This document shows positions 23,402 to 32,393 of a DNA stretch of 64,000 bases, piece by piece. How positions within the stretch are numbered: the stretch's first letter is position 1; each line of letters opens with the position of its first letter. The translations under genes and the position numbers were made by a program. Under the pieces are notes generated by a model, which ran no database searches, was not told where the DNA came from, and saw only the letters and a list, made by a program, of their open reading frames with translations. The DNA comes from Ostrinia nubilalis. Its lineage: Eukaryota; Arthropoda; Insecta; Lepidoptera; Crambidae. The stretch is from NCBI RefSeq assembly GCF_963855985.1, contig NC_087095.1, positions 13,898,001-13,962,000 of the forward strand. Reading direction: 5' to 3'.

Positions 23402-23612
23402 AACTAGCGGCCGCCCGCGACTTCGTACGCGTGAATCCCGTTTTTCCCGCTAATTCCCGTTCCCGTGGGAATTTCGGGAATTCCTTTCTTAGTGCATCTC
23501 TACGGTACCTAAGCTACGTCCCTTCCATATTTCAAGTTTCTACGTTTAGCCGTTTAGGCTGTGCGTTGATCTGTCAGTCAGTCAGTCAGTTTCTCTTTTT
23601 ATATATTTAGAA
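23402..23612 (+). repeat. ACTAGC-head repeat, second tandem-oriented copy
   Basis: Same head and (GTCA)n tail as 22963-23193, but with the CCCGCTAATTCCCGTTCCCG body that also forms the tandem units at 59951-60490. Confidence 0.8.
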
Positions 23613-24172
23613 GATAATGTTTTTGCTTTGATCTTTTATATTTTTGGTTAAATTCGATATTGATAGCCTTACGTGTCACTTTGTAAATGAAAATTAATCG
23701 ACGTTATTTAAAAAATAGGAAATCATGTTGCAAAATGATAATGCTATTCAAATAAAGACTAACTTCAAAATGTTGTGTATATTAATTTTATCCTTTCATC
23801 CTTTAACTCGCGTCCGAAAAGTACTTTAAAATCAATCGTCATAAATCCATAACTCATTCACAAACGCTACACATCTGGCAGCATTTAAATCTTCGTGTGC
23901 TGGTTATATTCCGAAGCACTAGTCTAGATTCTTAGATTCTGTAACAGTACATACTGCTTTAATCTCACTAAACCATGTTTATTCTCTCGGAGTGTATCAG
24001 GGCGTGAAGCAAGTTTCCGTGCGCAATTTCCTCTGATACATTGTCATGTTTGATTTTATTGGCCTACGCTCTTGCTTCAAGTCTATGGTAAGCTCCACAT
24101 GAACACGATAATGGTATATTCACGTTTGTAGCGAGTGCGAGGCGTGCTCCGTACGTGCTAGTTGTTAAGACC
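23613..24172. other. Noncoding sequence
   Basis: No gene or nameable repeat seen. Confidence 0.45.
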
Positions 24173-24554
24173 ACTAAGCGCGCTTTCAATTTAGAGGTTT
24201 CGTGCCGCGCGCCAGCCGCGCGTCAGCTGTACTGCGTCGGAATAAAATTGACAATTACCAATTTGGCTGAGTTGCACCAACTTACTTTAAACGGAAACGA
24301 TGACAATGACCCCTGTTTTTTATATGGAGTTTAACAGATTTTTGACGTTTGTTAAAGCTAAAGTCAGCCTAAGACCATCTTACTTTAACCTTAACAAACG
24401 TCGAAAATCTGTCAAACTTTAAACAAAAAGCACCGGTTATTGTTATTGTTACGGTTAAGATAGTGGTGCAATTCAGCCTTCTGGCGATCTGGCGAATCCA
24501 CGGAAACGCGCAGCAGGCGTCCGACACGAAACATCTAAATTAAAGCGCCCTAGG
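24173..24554. mobile_element. Palindromic element hosting an inverted MITE pair
   Basis: Outer arms CACTAAGCGCGCTTTCAATTT and the complement of AAATTAAAGCGCCCTAGG mark an inverted repeat. Inside it, 24265-24478 holds two copies of the GGCTGAGTTGCACC MITE head to head. Confidence 0.65.
24265..24478. mobile_element. GGCTGAGTTGCACC MITE, inverted pair (copy 3)
   Basis: The left half starts GGCTGAGTTGCACCAAC and runs into a copy in the opposite orientation ending GGTGCAATTCAGCC. Either one copy inserted into another or a fold-back arose during replication. Confidence 0.75.
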
Positions 24555-24823
24555 AGCGTATTATTCAGAGGTTCAAGACTTAGTTAAATTTCGTGCATAA
24601 ACTGAGATTTTTGATTGATTAAATTTCAATATTTAGTCACGGGACTAAATCTATTACTGAGATCGAATCGAGTTTTGAAAGTTCTTTTGTAACGGAGCTA
24701 AGAGGCCCATGTACACACCAATATCAATTCACATACGGGACACTTGTCGCGCAGGCTACGTGACGTGATACGTTCGTGTCTTTAACTATTATAATAATCC
24801 CCTTGAAGTATTCGGTTCTACAG

Positions 24824-24967
24824 GTATCGAGGAACTCAGAGACTCAAGAGGAAATGCAGTAGCCGAATGGCCGCTCTCGTCGTCTCGGACTCTGCTCGAC
24901 CACCGATCGCCGAGACAGCCTTCGCTTGCTAGCTGTCCCAAGTGCCCCCACAGCATGTACTACGATG
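24824..24967 (+). CDS. Probable third exon of the tachykinin-family GPCR (cytoplasmic tail)
   Basis: A CGGTTCTACAG acceptor and a consensus GTAAGT donor bracket 144 bases. Only one frame is open, and it is the frame predicted if exon 2 splices at its CAG|GTTTTT site. The split codon gives Gly, then IEELRDSRGNAVAEWPLSSS and later SPRQPSLASCPKCPHSMYYD. The composition (Ser/Arg/Pro-rich, hydrophilic) suits a receptor tail, and the exon stands out as a repeat-free, G+C-richer island. If the donor is not used, a TAG at 24979-24981 ends the protein. The weak donor on exon 2 is the main doubt. A following exon is not identified; 28037-28062 and 30942-30976 would fit the phase but are weak. Confidence 0.5.
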
Positions 24968-24997
24968 GTAAGTTACGTTAGTTCACTTGATTCATAC

Positions 24998-25083
24998 ACC
25001 AGCATCATCATCATCTCAGCCAATGTCCACTGCTGAACATAGGCCTCCCCCAATGCTTTCCATACTGCCCGGTTGGTAGCGCC
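24998..25083 (-). mobile_element. RTE LINE 3' fragment with (ATG)n tail
   Basis: CATCATCATCATCTCAGCC, then CCACTGCTGAACATAGGCCT and CCCGGTTGGTAGCG: the minus-strand end of an RTE element, strongly 5' truncated. Confidence 0.85.
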
Positions 25084-25190
25084 CTGACCATTGCCACCCG
25101 ATTCACACATGAATATTTTTAATTTCTGTTGGAGTTGATTCAATTTTGTCAATTTAATCACATGTAAGAGTTTTGACCGAACTATTACTA

Positions 25191-25304
25191 AGGCTGTGTT
25201 CCACCATCTTACTTTAACTTTGACAAACGTCAAAAATCTGTTAAAATCCTTACAAAAAACACCGGTTATAGTTACGGTCAAAGTGAGGTGGTGCAACTCA
25301 GCCT
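25191..25304. mobile_element. GGCTGAGTTGCACC MITE, copy 4 (reversed)
   Basis: Starts AGGCTGTGTTCCACCATC and ends GTGGTGCAACTCAGCCT, with TA at both flanks. Confidence 0.82.
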
Positions 25305-25474
25305 TAATGTGAAATGTTTTTTTAACAAAAACAAGCTATCAAAACTTTACAGGATTGGCCTCCTGTGGGGTATTTACTAGAGATGAGACGTATTTACTAG
25401 AACAGATCCACACACTAGGTATTTTACAGTACTAAGTGGCACCTATTCCAATTTTTAAAATACTTGATCCACCT

Positions 25475-25684
25475 AGTATTTTTTAAATTACACGATTTCC
25501 GACCCTACCATCAAAGTAATAGAGGTTATTATTGCATAATCCGTAGTCGTGTATTACGCGCACCGCGTATTTCTCGCTAAGTATTTTTTAAATTACACGA
25601 TTTCCGACCCTACCATCAAAGTAATAGAGGTTATTATTGCATAATCCGTAGTCGTGTGTTACGCGCACCGCGTATTTCTCGCTA
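25475..25684 (+). repeat. Tandem duplication, two copies of 105 bp
   Basis: 25475-25579 and 25580-25684 are almost identical (TATTACGCG versus TGTTACGCG is the one difference I see). The unit contains ACACGATTTCCGACCCTACC and CGCACCGCGTATTTCTCGCT. No coding sense seen. Confidence 0.9.
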
Positions 25685-25947
25685 AGCTTATGTGCGAACG
25701 TAGAGATTCACTCCGTCTCTGTCTGACAAACAAATTTGAGCGCAGGCAGGTGTGAGATAGGAATAGGTGTTTGATGTATTACGTAATTTAAACTCTATTT
25801 GTACACAGGTAAGGTTTTGAATATTTTAATTTTTGTTCTTTCTCATCCAGCTCACTCCTTGTTGACTAGCCGGTAAAAAACCAGTTTTTATTCTTCCGAC
25901 AGGTTTGTTTTGGTTTGTTGTCACGCGTCCGTGATAATTGCATAAAT

Positions 25948-26284
25948 AAATAAGTAAAATTTTATAAAATAAAATAAAACCGACTCCAAAAAACCTACAC
26001 TAAAAAGTAGATAAATAATTACTAATTACCTACTTATTTATTAGGACGAATTATTAATATTTATGTAGGTATACCATGATTGATACTTCTGGAGTCGGTG
26101 CCAAGATTATGAAACATGTAAAGTTTGCCTGCACCGACTCCAAAAGTATCAATCATGGTATACCTACATAAATATTAATAATTCGTCCTAATAAATAAGT
26201 AGGTAATTAGTAATTATTTATCTACTTTTTAGTGTAGGTTTTTTGGAGTCGGTTTTATTTTATTTTATAAAATTTTACTTATTT
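25948..26284. mobile_element. Near-perfect 154-bp-arm palindrome
   Basis: Arms 25948-26101 and 26131-26284 are inverted copies with about one mismatch, around a 29-bp spacer. Near the outer side each arm carries AAAACCGACTCCAAAAAACC, which resembles the ACCGACTTCAAA ends of the repeat that follows at 26345. It is probably a recent fold-back derivative of that repeat group. Confidence 0.85.
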
Positions 26285-26344
26285 CTTGCTTTTTAGTTAA
26301 CGAATTATTACCTTGATGTTACCACTGAAGGTAGGCAGTACATT

Positions 26345-26735
26345 GAGACCATATTCTTAATGTATATTATAAAAAAGTTCATCCCCAATTTTCCACCCTT
26401 GGGGGTGAAATATTTTCTTCAAATTCGCATGAAACCACCCTTTTGATAATACCTATTCAACAAAAAAGTAATCGTTCTAATTGGTTTATAATCGGCGGAG
26501 ATATTGCGTATAAAAAAGTTCATCCCCAATTTTCCACCCTTGGGGGTTGTTTTTTCTATTATTAAATTTAAATGGGACCACCCTTGAGGTATTACCTATA
26601 CGCTGAAAAAAGATTTGTTCAAATCGGTTCATAATTGACGGAGTTATCGCGTAACAAACATAGAAAAAAAAAAAAAAAAAAAACATACGGGTCGAATTGA
26701 GAACCTCCTCCTTTTTTTGAAGTCGGTTGAAAATA
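26345..26735 (-). repeat. ACCGACTTCAAA-type interspersed repeat
   Basis: Carries two copies of GTTCATCCCCAATTTTCCAC, an A-run at 26665-26685 and the end TTTGAAGTCGGTTGAAA. A closely similar copy is at 59095-59504. This phrase set is widespread in Lepidoptera. Confidence 0.75.
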
Positions 26736-26739
26736 GAAA

Positions 26740-28089
26740 AAATTATGTAAATATTTTTATGAAATTGATATCTTTTAAATACGCCAACTTTTAACTTGAC
26801 AGTCCTAAGCCTGTTGAAGTATGAAGGGAGGATATTATTATCAATCAATCAACAACCAGCAAAAACATTATTATTCAATTTCAAATTGCATTATTAATAC
26901 TACGAGTGGATCTTTTCAAAGAAAATTGTATTTTAAAGTCATAATACGTGGATTAGTCCGCACTAGTCGCGTCAAGTATGGTAAATTACTACGTACTAAG
27001 TGGAACAGGTATTTGGATCACGTATTAATAAATACTTGGAATAGGTGCACCTAGTATCAAATTTACCTAGTATAACCCATCTCTAGTATTTACACAAAAC
27101 CTCCCTTAATGCGTTTACATAAATATACTTTACGAATGAGTGACCCTGAATTAATTGAGGCAAAAGCTTCTCATTATTTCTTTCGTATACGCTTTTACCT
27201 AAAATAATTCAGGCAACAAATAATGAATGGTCCGGTAAGAGAGAGTCCGTGAGATCATTTGTGACTTTTTTACCTAAATGATTATAACTTTTGCAAAAGT
27301 TATTGTGTTATCAATTAATTATTCAAATTTTGCCTTGTAACATTATTGTGTAAAGGTAAAATGGTAGCAAAACAGCTTTGTATACCAAATATTGTGAATA
27401 TCTCAGATATCCTTTTTATAGCAGGGGTTTTGTATAACATAAATATTTGTTGCGGAATCATAAAGAGCCTGCGTACCAGCATCAATATTAGTAATATTCA
27501 GAATTCCACAGTACCAAATATAAATTTGAGCGGTGATTCTAAATTGCTATTACAGTAAAATTGCTGTCATATTTTACAGGAACCAAAAACGAATTGCCTC
27601 TCTTTTCATTATCCGTGGCCTATTTATAGCAGACTTAATTTAGAAAGTCATACTTAGTTCTGGTGTCTGTAAAATGTGATTACAAATTGCTTATTTTATC
27701 TAATTTGAATTAATTTTTAATATATGCTTGTTTTTTTTTTAAAGAATATTAGTATGTGTATTTAACAGAAATCATAGTCTACGGGAACCCCTGCCTGTGT
27801 TACTTACGAGTGATTTAACCACACAAACGTTATTTACTAGATATTGAAAACGTAACACTTTAAGTAGCATTCTAGATGAAGTTGTAAACTATCTCTCAAG
27901 AATTGTATTCTTGTCACAAAGTAACAGACAGTATAGGTTTAAATAAACAATTCAGTAAAGTAACCTTTATCACACATAAATCTTTCATGAGTGGCCCCAA
28001 CCACGAGCTTCTGATAACACAACACCTTTGTTTCAGCGTACATCCACGGGAGGAAAGTGTAAATATGAGGAGAACGAACAATCCGAGGT
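26740..28089. other. A+T-rich noncoding sequence
   Basis: Small frames (26821-27054, 27346-27558, 27903-28094) show nothing recognisable. A TTTCAG site at 28031-28036 followed by a nine-codon frame fits the receptor phase but is too weak to call. Confidence 0.4.
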
Positions 28090-28236
28090 ACTAGGCACAG
28101 TGAGTGTTTGGATTTTATCATCATTAGTGTTATCCAAACCCGTCTGGCCAACGTGGGGAGTGTAGGCCAAAGCTTCCATTTGCCTCTGGTGAATTAAAGA
28201 GGGTCGTGCTCCTGCAGTGGAGACTAAATGACCTGA
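28090..28236 (+). mobile_element. LINE 3' fragment with GATGATGA end
   Basis: GTCTGGCCAACGTGGGGAGT, AAAGAGGGTCGTGCTCCTGC, AGTGGAG and CTGATGATGAG follow the usual order of a lepidopteran LINE 3' end. Only the last coding residues remain. Confidence 0.6.
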
Positions 28237-28329
28237 TGATGAGTGTATACACTTCTGTATAGTGAGTATTTATAAAATTTTAAAATTGAATTGTAAATTT
28301 GAGGAATAATGATATTAATTCTCTCTGCT

Positions 28330-28432
28330 CGACCTGTGGTTGACTGGCAGATAATGCCACCTGGCATTAAGTCCGCCACTGTACAGTTATATGTGCAAAA
28401 GTGTAAATAAATAAATAAATAAATTAATTGCA
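28330..28432 (+). mobile_element. Jockey/CR1-type LINE 3' UTR with (AAAT)n tail
   Basis: GACTGGCAGATAATGCCACC and TGGCATTAAGTCCGCC followed by GTAAATAAATAAATAAATAA are a common lepidopteran LINE end. Confidence 0.65.
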
Positions 28433-28439
28433 AGATGAT

Positions 28440-30608
28440 CTTTATGTGTATTAGACTATTTAAAGGAAACTTTAATAATACTTTAGATGTACGAAATGTA
28501 TATTTATTAATCTTCAAAGATTCATTGGTGTAAATAAGTATTTTAATAATTATTATTAGTATAACTTTCCGGAGACCAGGATAATTATCTTCTGAAACTT
28601 AACTACTGCTTTTAAATGAAAACAAAAATGTTTCCCCAGAAAGGGCTAATTTCATTTAAATGTAGTTGGCATAGTGATTGACATAAAATTTGTTTTGAGT
28701 CACAAGAATCTTTGATTTAATTTCTGTTCTGAATGTTTTCTAGATTTCAAAGTCAATTAGCAAAAGTCTTTGTTACTTCAAAATGAAGGACAGCTTTACA
28801 ATAAACACTTAAATTGTCGTTTACGATTTTGAAAGCTCTTTTTAGGCGAAGAGTTCTGCGTATTACAAGTTGTATACCTGGTAACAGAAATTTTCTTTGA
28901 AAAGGTAATAAGGTATATTTTTGGACTATGAAGCTCGCAACAAAAAGTGGGGTTCGTTATCATTTTGCGGTGCTTGACCGGGTAAGTATTCCGGCATTTC
29001 AGAAAGTTACCTATTGAAAACTTTTTCGGGTCGTTTGCAGTGAAGGTAATATTTGCAAATTCTGAGATCTGTCCTCTACTTCACGGAACTATCTAGGTGT
29101 GATAACATGAAAGAGTCTATTTATCTAATTTATTATGCGGAATAGATATTATTAAAGGCCGGTCGATCTATTCTCATAAATAAAACACTGGATACTCATC
29201 TTATACATTATATTGCCTTAATTTAGATACAATTCATCACTTAGCACAAAAGCGCGCGGAGTCGTCTCCGCGCGTCCCTCTATTCTGACGTTTGATTCTC
29301 GTGTGACATTGACGTATTGTCAATGTCACTATGACAGCATCTCATTGGCTATAACGATACCGCTATTTTAACGTTTTATATTTTTCACAATTAACAATAT
29401 GTAGATTTGTAACACAAGAGAACCTTAGTTAGGTACGATCAGTAGGTACATTAATTGAATTGGCATGACAGAACTTTAAAAAACCTTGTTTTCACAATCT
29501 CGGTTGCAGCATAGTTAATAAGCACAATGTTTACTCTACATTATTCAATCTACGATAGCAAAAACTTTCGTGGAAAATTCTTTGCAATCTAAATATTTAA
29601 AATTCGGGTCAGGAAATTTTCATACTGTTAGGATTTGTTTTTTGTTCTCTAATTAAGTTATTCTGAGCTCAATTCCAGTGTTTTTTGGCAGCTTGACCTT
29701 GCCTTAATGATTCGTCTGAGACTTTAGATTTAATATTTGCAATTGTTTTGTTCTTCAAAAGGTTTATTTTGTGGTAAAAATAATGAATTTCGGGCTAAGC
29801 TCACAATATTTCAAAGTTTTTATTATTAAATTTCTTCGCAGGTTTTACATTTTATTAGTAAAATGAATTGAGTGAAAGCTAATTAAGTTTCATAGGGCTT
29901 CTTTCGGCCTACTTTGAACCGTCTCTACTATCATCCATTCGTAAACATCTTTTCTATGTCAAATTGACATTGTCAATGGCTGTTACTTCCTAATTAATAA
30001 AGTACTTTTTTCTTTCATCAATATTATACATTTCTGTATACTGTGTCTGAGACAGCTTTTACGAGTATTTTTTTAGGTCAACCTATCACTAGGTCCATAA
30101 CGAATACGTATGGTCGTCATGATAGATATTTACGGCTAGGCTTTAGAAATCCTATTTCAAATTGATTCACATTCGTGTCACGCTGTTGGTTCCAATATTC
30201 AATACTCTGCCTGTACTCAATAATTTATTGAATTCACAAAACATTCATTAAAAAGACAATCATAAACATTATCTTGTCAACTTTAGTGTTTATTGGTAAA
30301 TATAACTTAGGAGTAGGTAATGTTTTATTAGTTCTGCTCACAGCTGCTACATAATGTAAGTATTTTGTCTCTCGATATTCATATCTTAAATACTTAATAG
30401 GTATAATATTTGATAAGTTACAGTCTGAAATAAATTCGTATGTCTCTTTGTATTTTTAAAGCTCTACCGTCTGCGTTTCTAAGCGTGTAGGACTGTAGGT
30501 GGCTAGAATAAGGTGCCAATTGGTTTTATGACAAATAGGTAATTTTAAGCGTATAAAAATTAAATACATTAACACAAATATTGAATTTTGTTACGGGCGT
30601 GATTATTG
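28440..30608. other. A+T-rich spacer with two tight hairpins
   Basis: No gene seen over about 2.2 kb. Two perfect inverted repeats occur at 29253-29274 and 29303-29329. Confidence 0.5.
29253..29329. repeat. Adjacent perfect hairpins
   Basis: CGCGCGGAG-TCGT-CTCCGCGCG (9-bp stem) is followed 28 bp later by GTGACATTGAC-GTATT-GTCAATGTCAC (11-bp stem). They are perfect in an otherwise unstructured A+T-rich region. They may be the core of a small MITE, or a structured RNA if transcribed. Confidence 0.6.
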
Positions 30609-30745
30609 TATACAATGTGTCCGGGCTTGTAGTGATCAAACTTTAAGAGCATAATCTATGGACAATTTTATCGATGAAAATACTTCAAATTTGAGGCTTG
30701 ACCCATTTCTCTCAAAATTGCAAGGATTTAAGTTTTGAATTTTAA
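30609..30745 (+). repeat. TATACAATGTGTCCGGG terminal repeat, left copy
   Basis: Begins TATACAATGTGTCCGGGC, then GTAGTGATCAAACTTTAAG, GACAATTTTATCGATGAAA and TTGACCCATTTCTCTC. The inverted copy is at 41410-41545. These could be the two TIRs of one 10.9-kb unit or separate copies. Confidence 0.7.
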
Positions 30746-31466
30746 GTTTTCACCTCTTCCTTCTAAAACAAGTGATAGCGTGGGTAGCTTAACACTAATA
30801 AGCAAAAATTTTATATCATGCGATAGCCAATAAAATTATCTATTAGTAGAAGTAGAAAACAGATACAAGTTTCACACATTTTAAGGAAGTAAGAATGAAT
30901 TTAATTAGAAAAAAACATGACTTTTTTTACTTCTTTTTCAGTTATTTTCCAACACAAGAAAAACCAGGTCATTAAGGTATGTTTTATTTGCATTGTATTA
31001 TTAGTAATTGAGCTATTCTACAAAACGCATGTAAAGGACATTGGGAACTTTAATATGAGAAAATGCCCCAGGGCGGACAAAAATGAAACGTATTTTATTT
31101 CAAAGCTTTATACTTGTAGGTATATTCACTTAAAGCGCTATGTTGTGAGATATGGGAATTCTGAGATATGACGAGTCTAAGTTGAAAATATATTTGTCTA
31201 AAATGATTTGATATTTTTACATGTTCGCGCAAGCGAGTGTACGAAGCGGACGTGTTGCAAATTTCTCTCAAAATATTTAAATATTAGTCAAAGTAAACTA
31301 AACTCAATAGTGAAAGAAACGGAGTTCATTATCAACTGAACGCAGTAAGTGACATAAGTCGTTGTCACATCAGCGAGCCAGACAAGAAGACCCTCTTCAC
31401 CCCCTCGGGTGAACGAAACAGACTGCGATAATTCATCTCGCTTGTTTACCAGCGCAGTGCCACAAC

Positions 31467-32393
31467 ATGAGCGTGCGTCACTCACCAAGCAAGGGGCTCA
31501 TTACGTATGGCGACAGCGACGGTTTGATGGCAACTCATACGATTGTGGCCAGTGGATCACAGCCCGACCTAAGACAACCACAACTGTTTGACTCCGAATT
31601 ACAGCAAGTAACGCTAAGAAATAAAAGAAAACACTACGATGATGATTTGAGTGCCAAATTTGATGCCTTTGAAAGCAGAGTAATGGCAATTTTGACTACG
31701 ATGACAGAAAAACAAAACGAAAAACTGAACACAATATCGCAAGATATATCGCAGATAAAAGACCAAGTTAGCCAGATGAAATATACAACTGATCGCCTAG
31801 CTGAAGAGCAAAATGAAATGAAAAAAGAACTACTAAAAGTCACAAAGTTCAACAAAGATACTGACAACCGAATCAAAACAATAGAAACTAACATTGATAA
31901 ATTGAAATCAACTTCTCCGAGCAAGAGTTTGCAAAGTGAATATGATAATCTAATATCCGAAGTTCACGAGCGTTCAGAAAGGGCTAAAAATCTGATTATA
32001 AGTGGAATTGATGAATTGTCTTCTAAAAACGCTGAAGAAAGACGCAACTACGATATGGATCAAGTAAATAAAGCTATCAATATGATTGTTCCAGAATGTG
32101 AGGCACCTGTAAAAGTGATGAGACTGGGCAAGTTTGATATCAATAGAACTCGTCCCATCAAAGCATTTTTTGCAACGCCAGAAACACCAAAGAAAATCCT
32201 ACGAAATAAAAACACTATACAAAAAGAATCTTCTAAAATCAAAATATACTCTGACGAAACACCTATTCAGAAAAAGGCGATGGAAACTTTAAGAAATGAA
32301 CTTAAACAGCGAACAGAATTAGGTGAAAAAGACCTAATTATCAAATACGTCAAAGGCACTCCAAGAATAATAAAAACAGTTGCAAAAAACTAA
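31467..32393 (+). CDS. LINE ORF1 protein (coiled coil plus RNA-binding region)
   Basis: 308 residues from ATG at 31467. Residues about 55-155 are rich in Glu, Lys, Gln and Asn with heptad-like hydrophobics, predicting a coiled coil that would trimerise. Residues about 165-300 (SERAKNLIISGI, PVKVMRLGKF, RPIKAFFATPETPKKILRNK) resemble the RRM-like and C-terminal RNA-binding regions of LINE ORF1 proteins. No CCHC zinc knuckle is visible. The product would package the LINE RNA. The last codons are GCA AAA AAC TAA, forming a slippery heptamer just before the stop. Confidence 0.88.
   Translation: MSVRHSPSKGLITYGDSDGLMATHTIVASGSQPDLRQPQLFDSELQQVTLRNKRKHYDDDLSAKFDAFESRVMAILTTMTEKQNEKLNTISQDISQIKDQVSQMKYTTDRLAEEQNEMKKELLKVTKFNKDTDNRIKTIETNIDKLKSTSPSKSLQSEYDNLISEVHERSERAKNLIISGIDELSSKNAEERRNYDMDQVNKAINMIVPECEAPVKVMRLGKFDINRTRPIKAFFATPETPKKILRNKNTIQKESSKIKIYSDETPIQKKAMETLRNELKQRTELGEKDLIIKYVKGTPRIIKTVAKN
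32384..32390 (+). promoter_or_regulatory. Candidate -1 ribosomal frameshift site A AAA AAC
   Basis: The heptamer sits in the ORF1 zero frame as X XXY YYZ and is followed at once by the ORF1 stop TAA. A -1 slip yields CTA AGC AAT, which is the ORF2 frame. That frame runs without stop into the endonuclease domain and contains no ATG before 32684. I did not find a strong downstream stem or pseudoknot by eye. Confidence 0.6.

Noticed and set aside
28037..28062. Possible last exon of the receptor (TTTCAG acceptor, nine codons, stop).
   Set aside because: Phase fits, but the exon is tiny, adjoins a LINE 3' end and has no independent support.
30942..30976. Possible 35-bp receptor exon with an excellent polypyrimidine tract and a GTATGT donor.
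   Set aside because: Phase fits the third exon, but the peptide is too short to recognise and such sites occur by chance. Mentioned only as a candidate.
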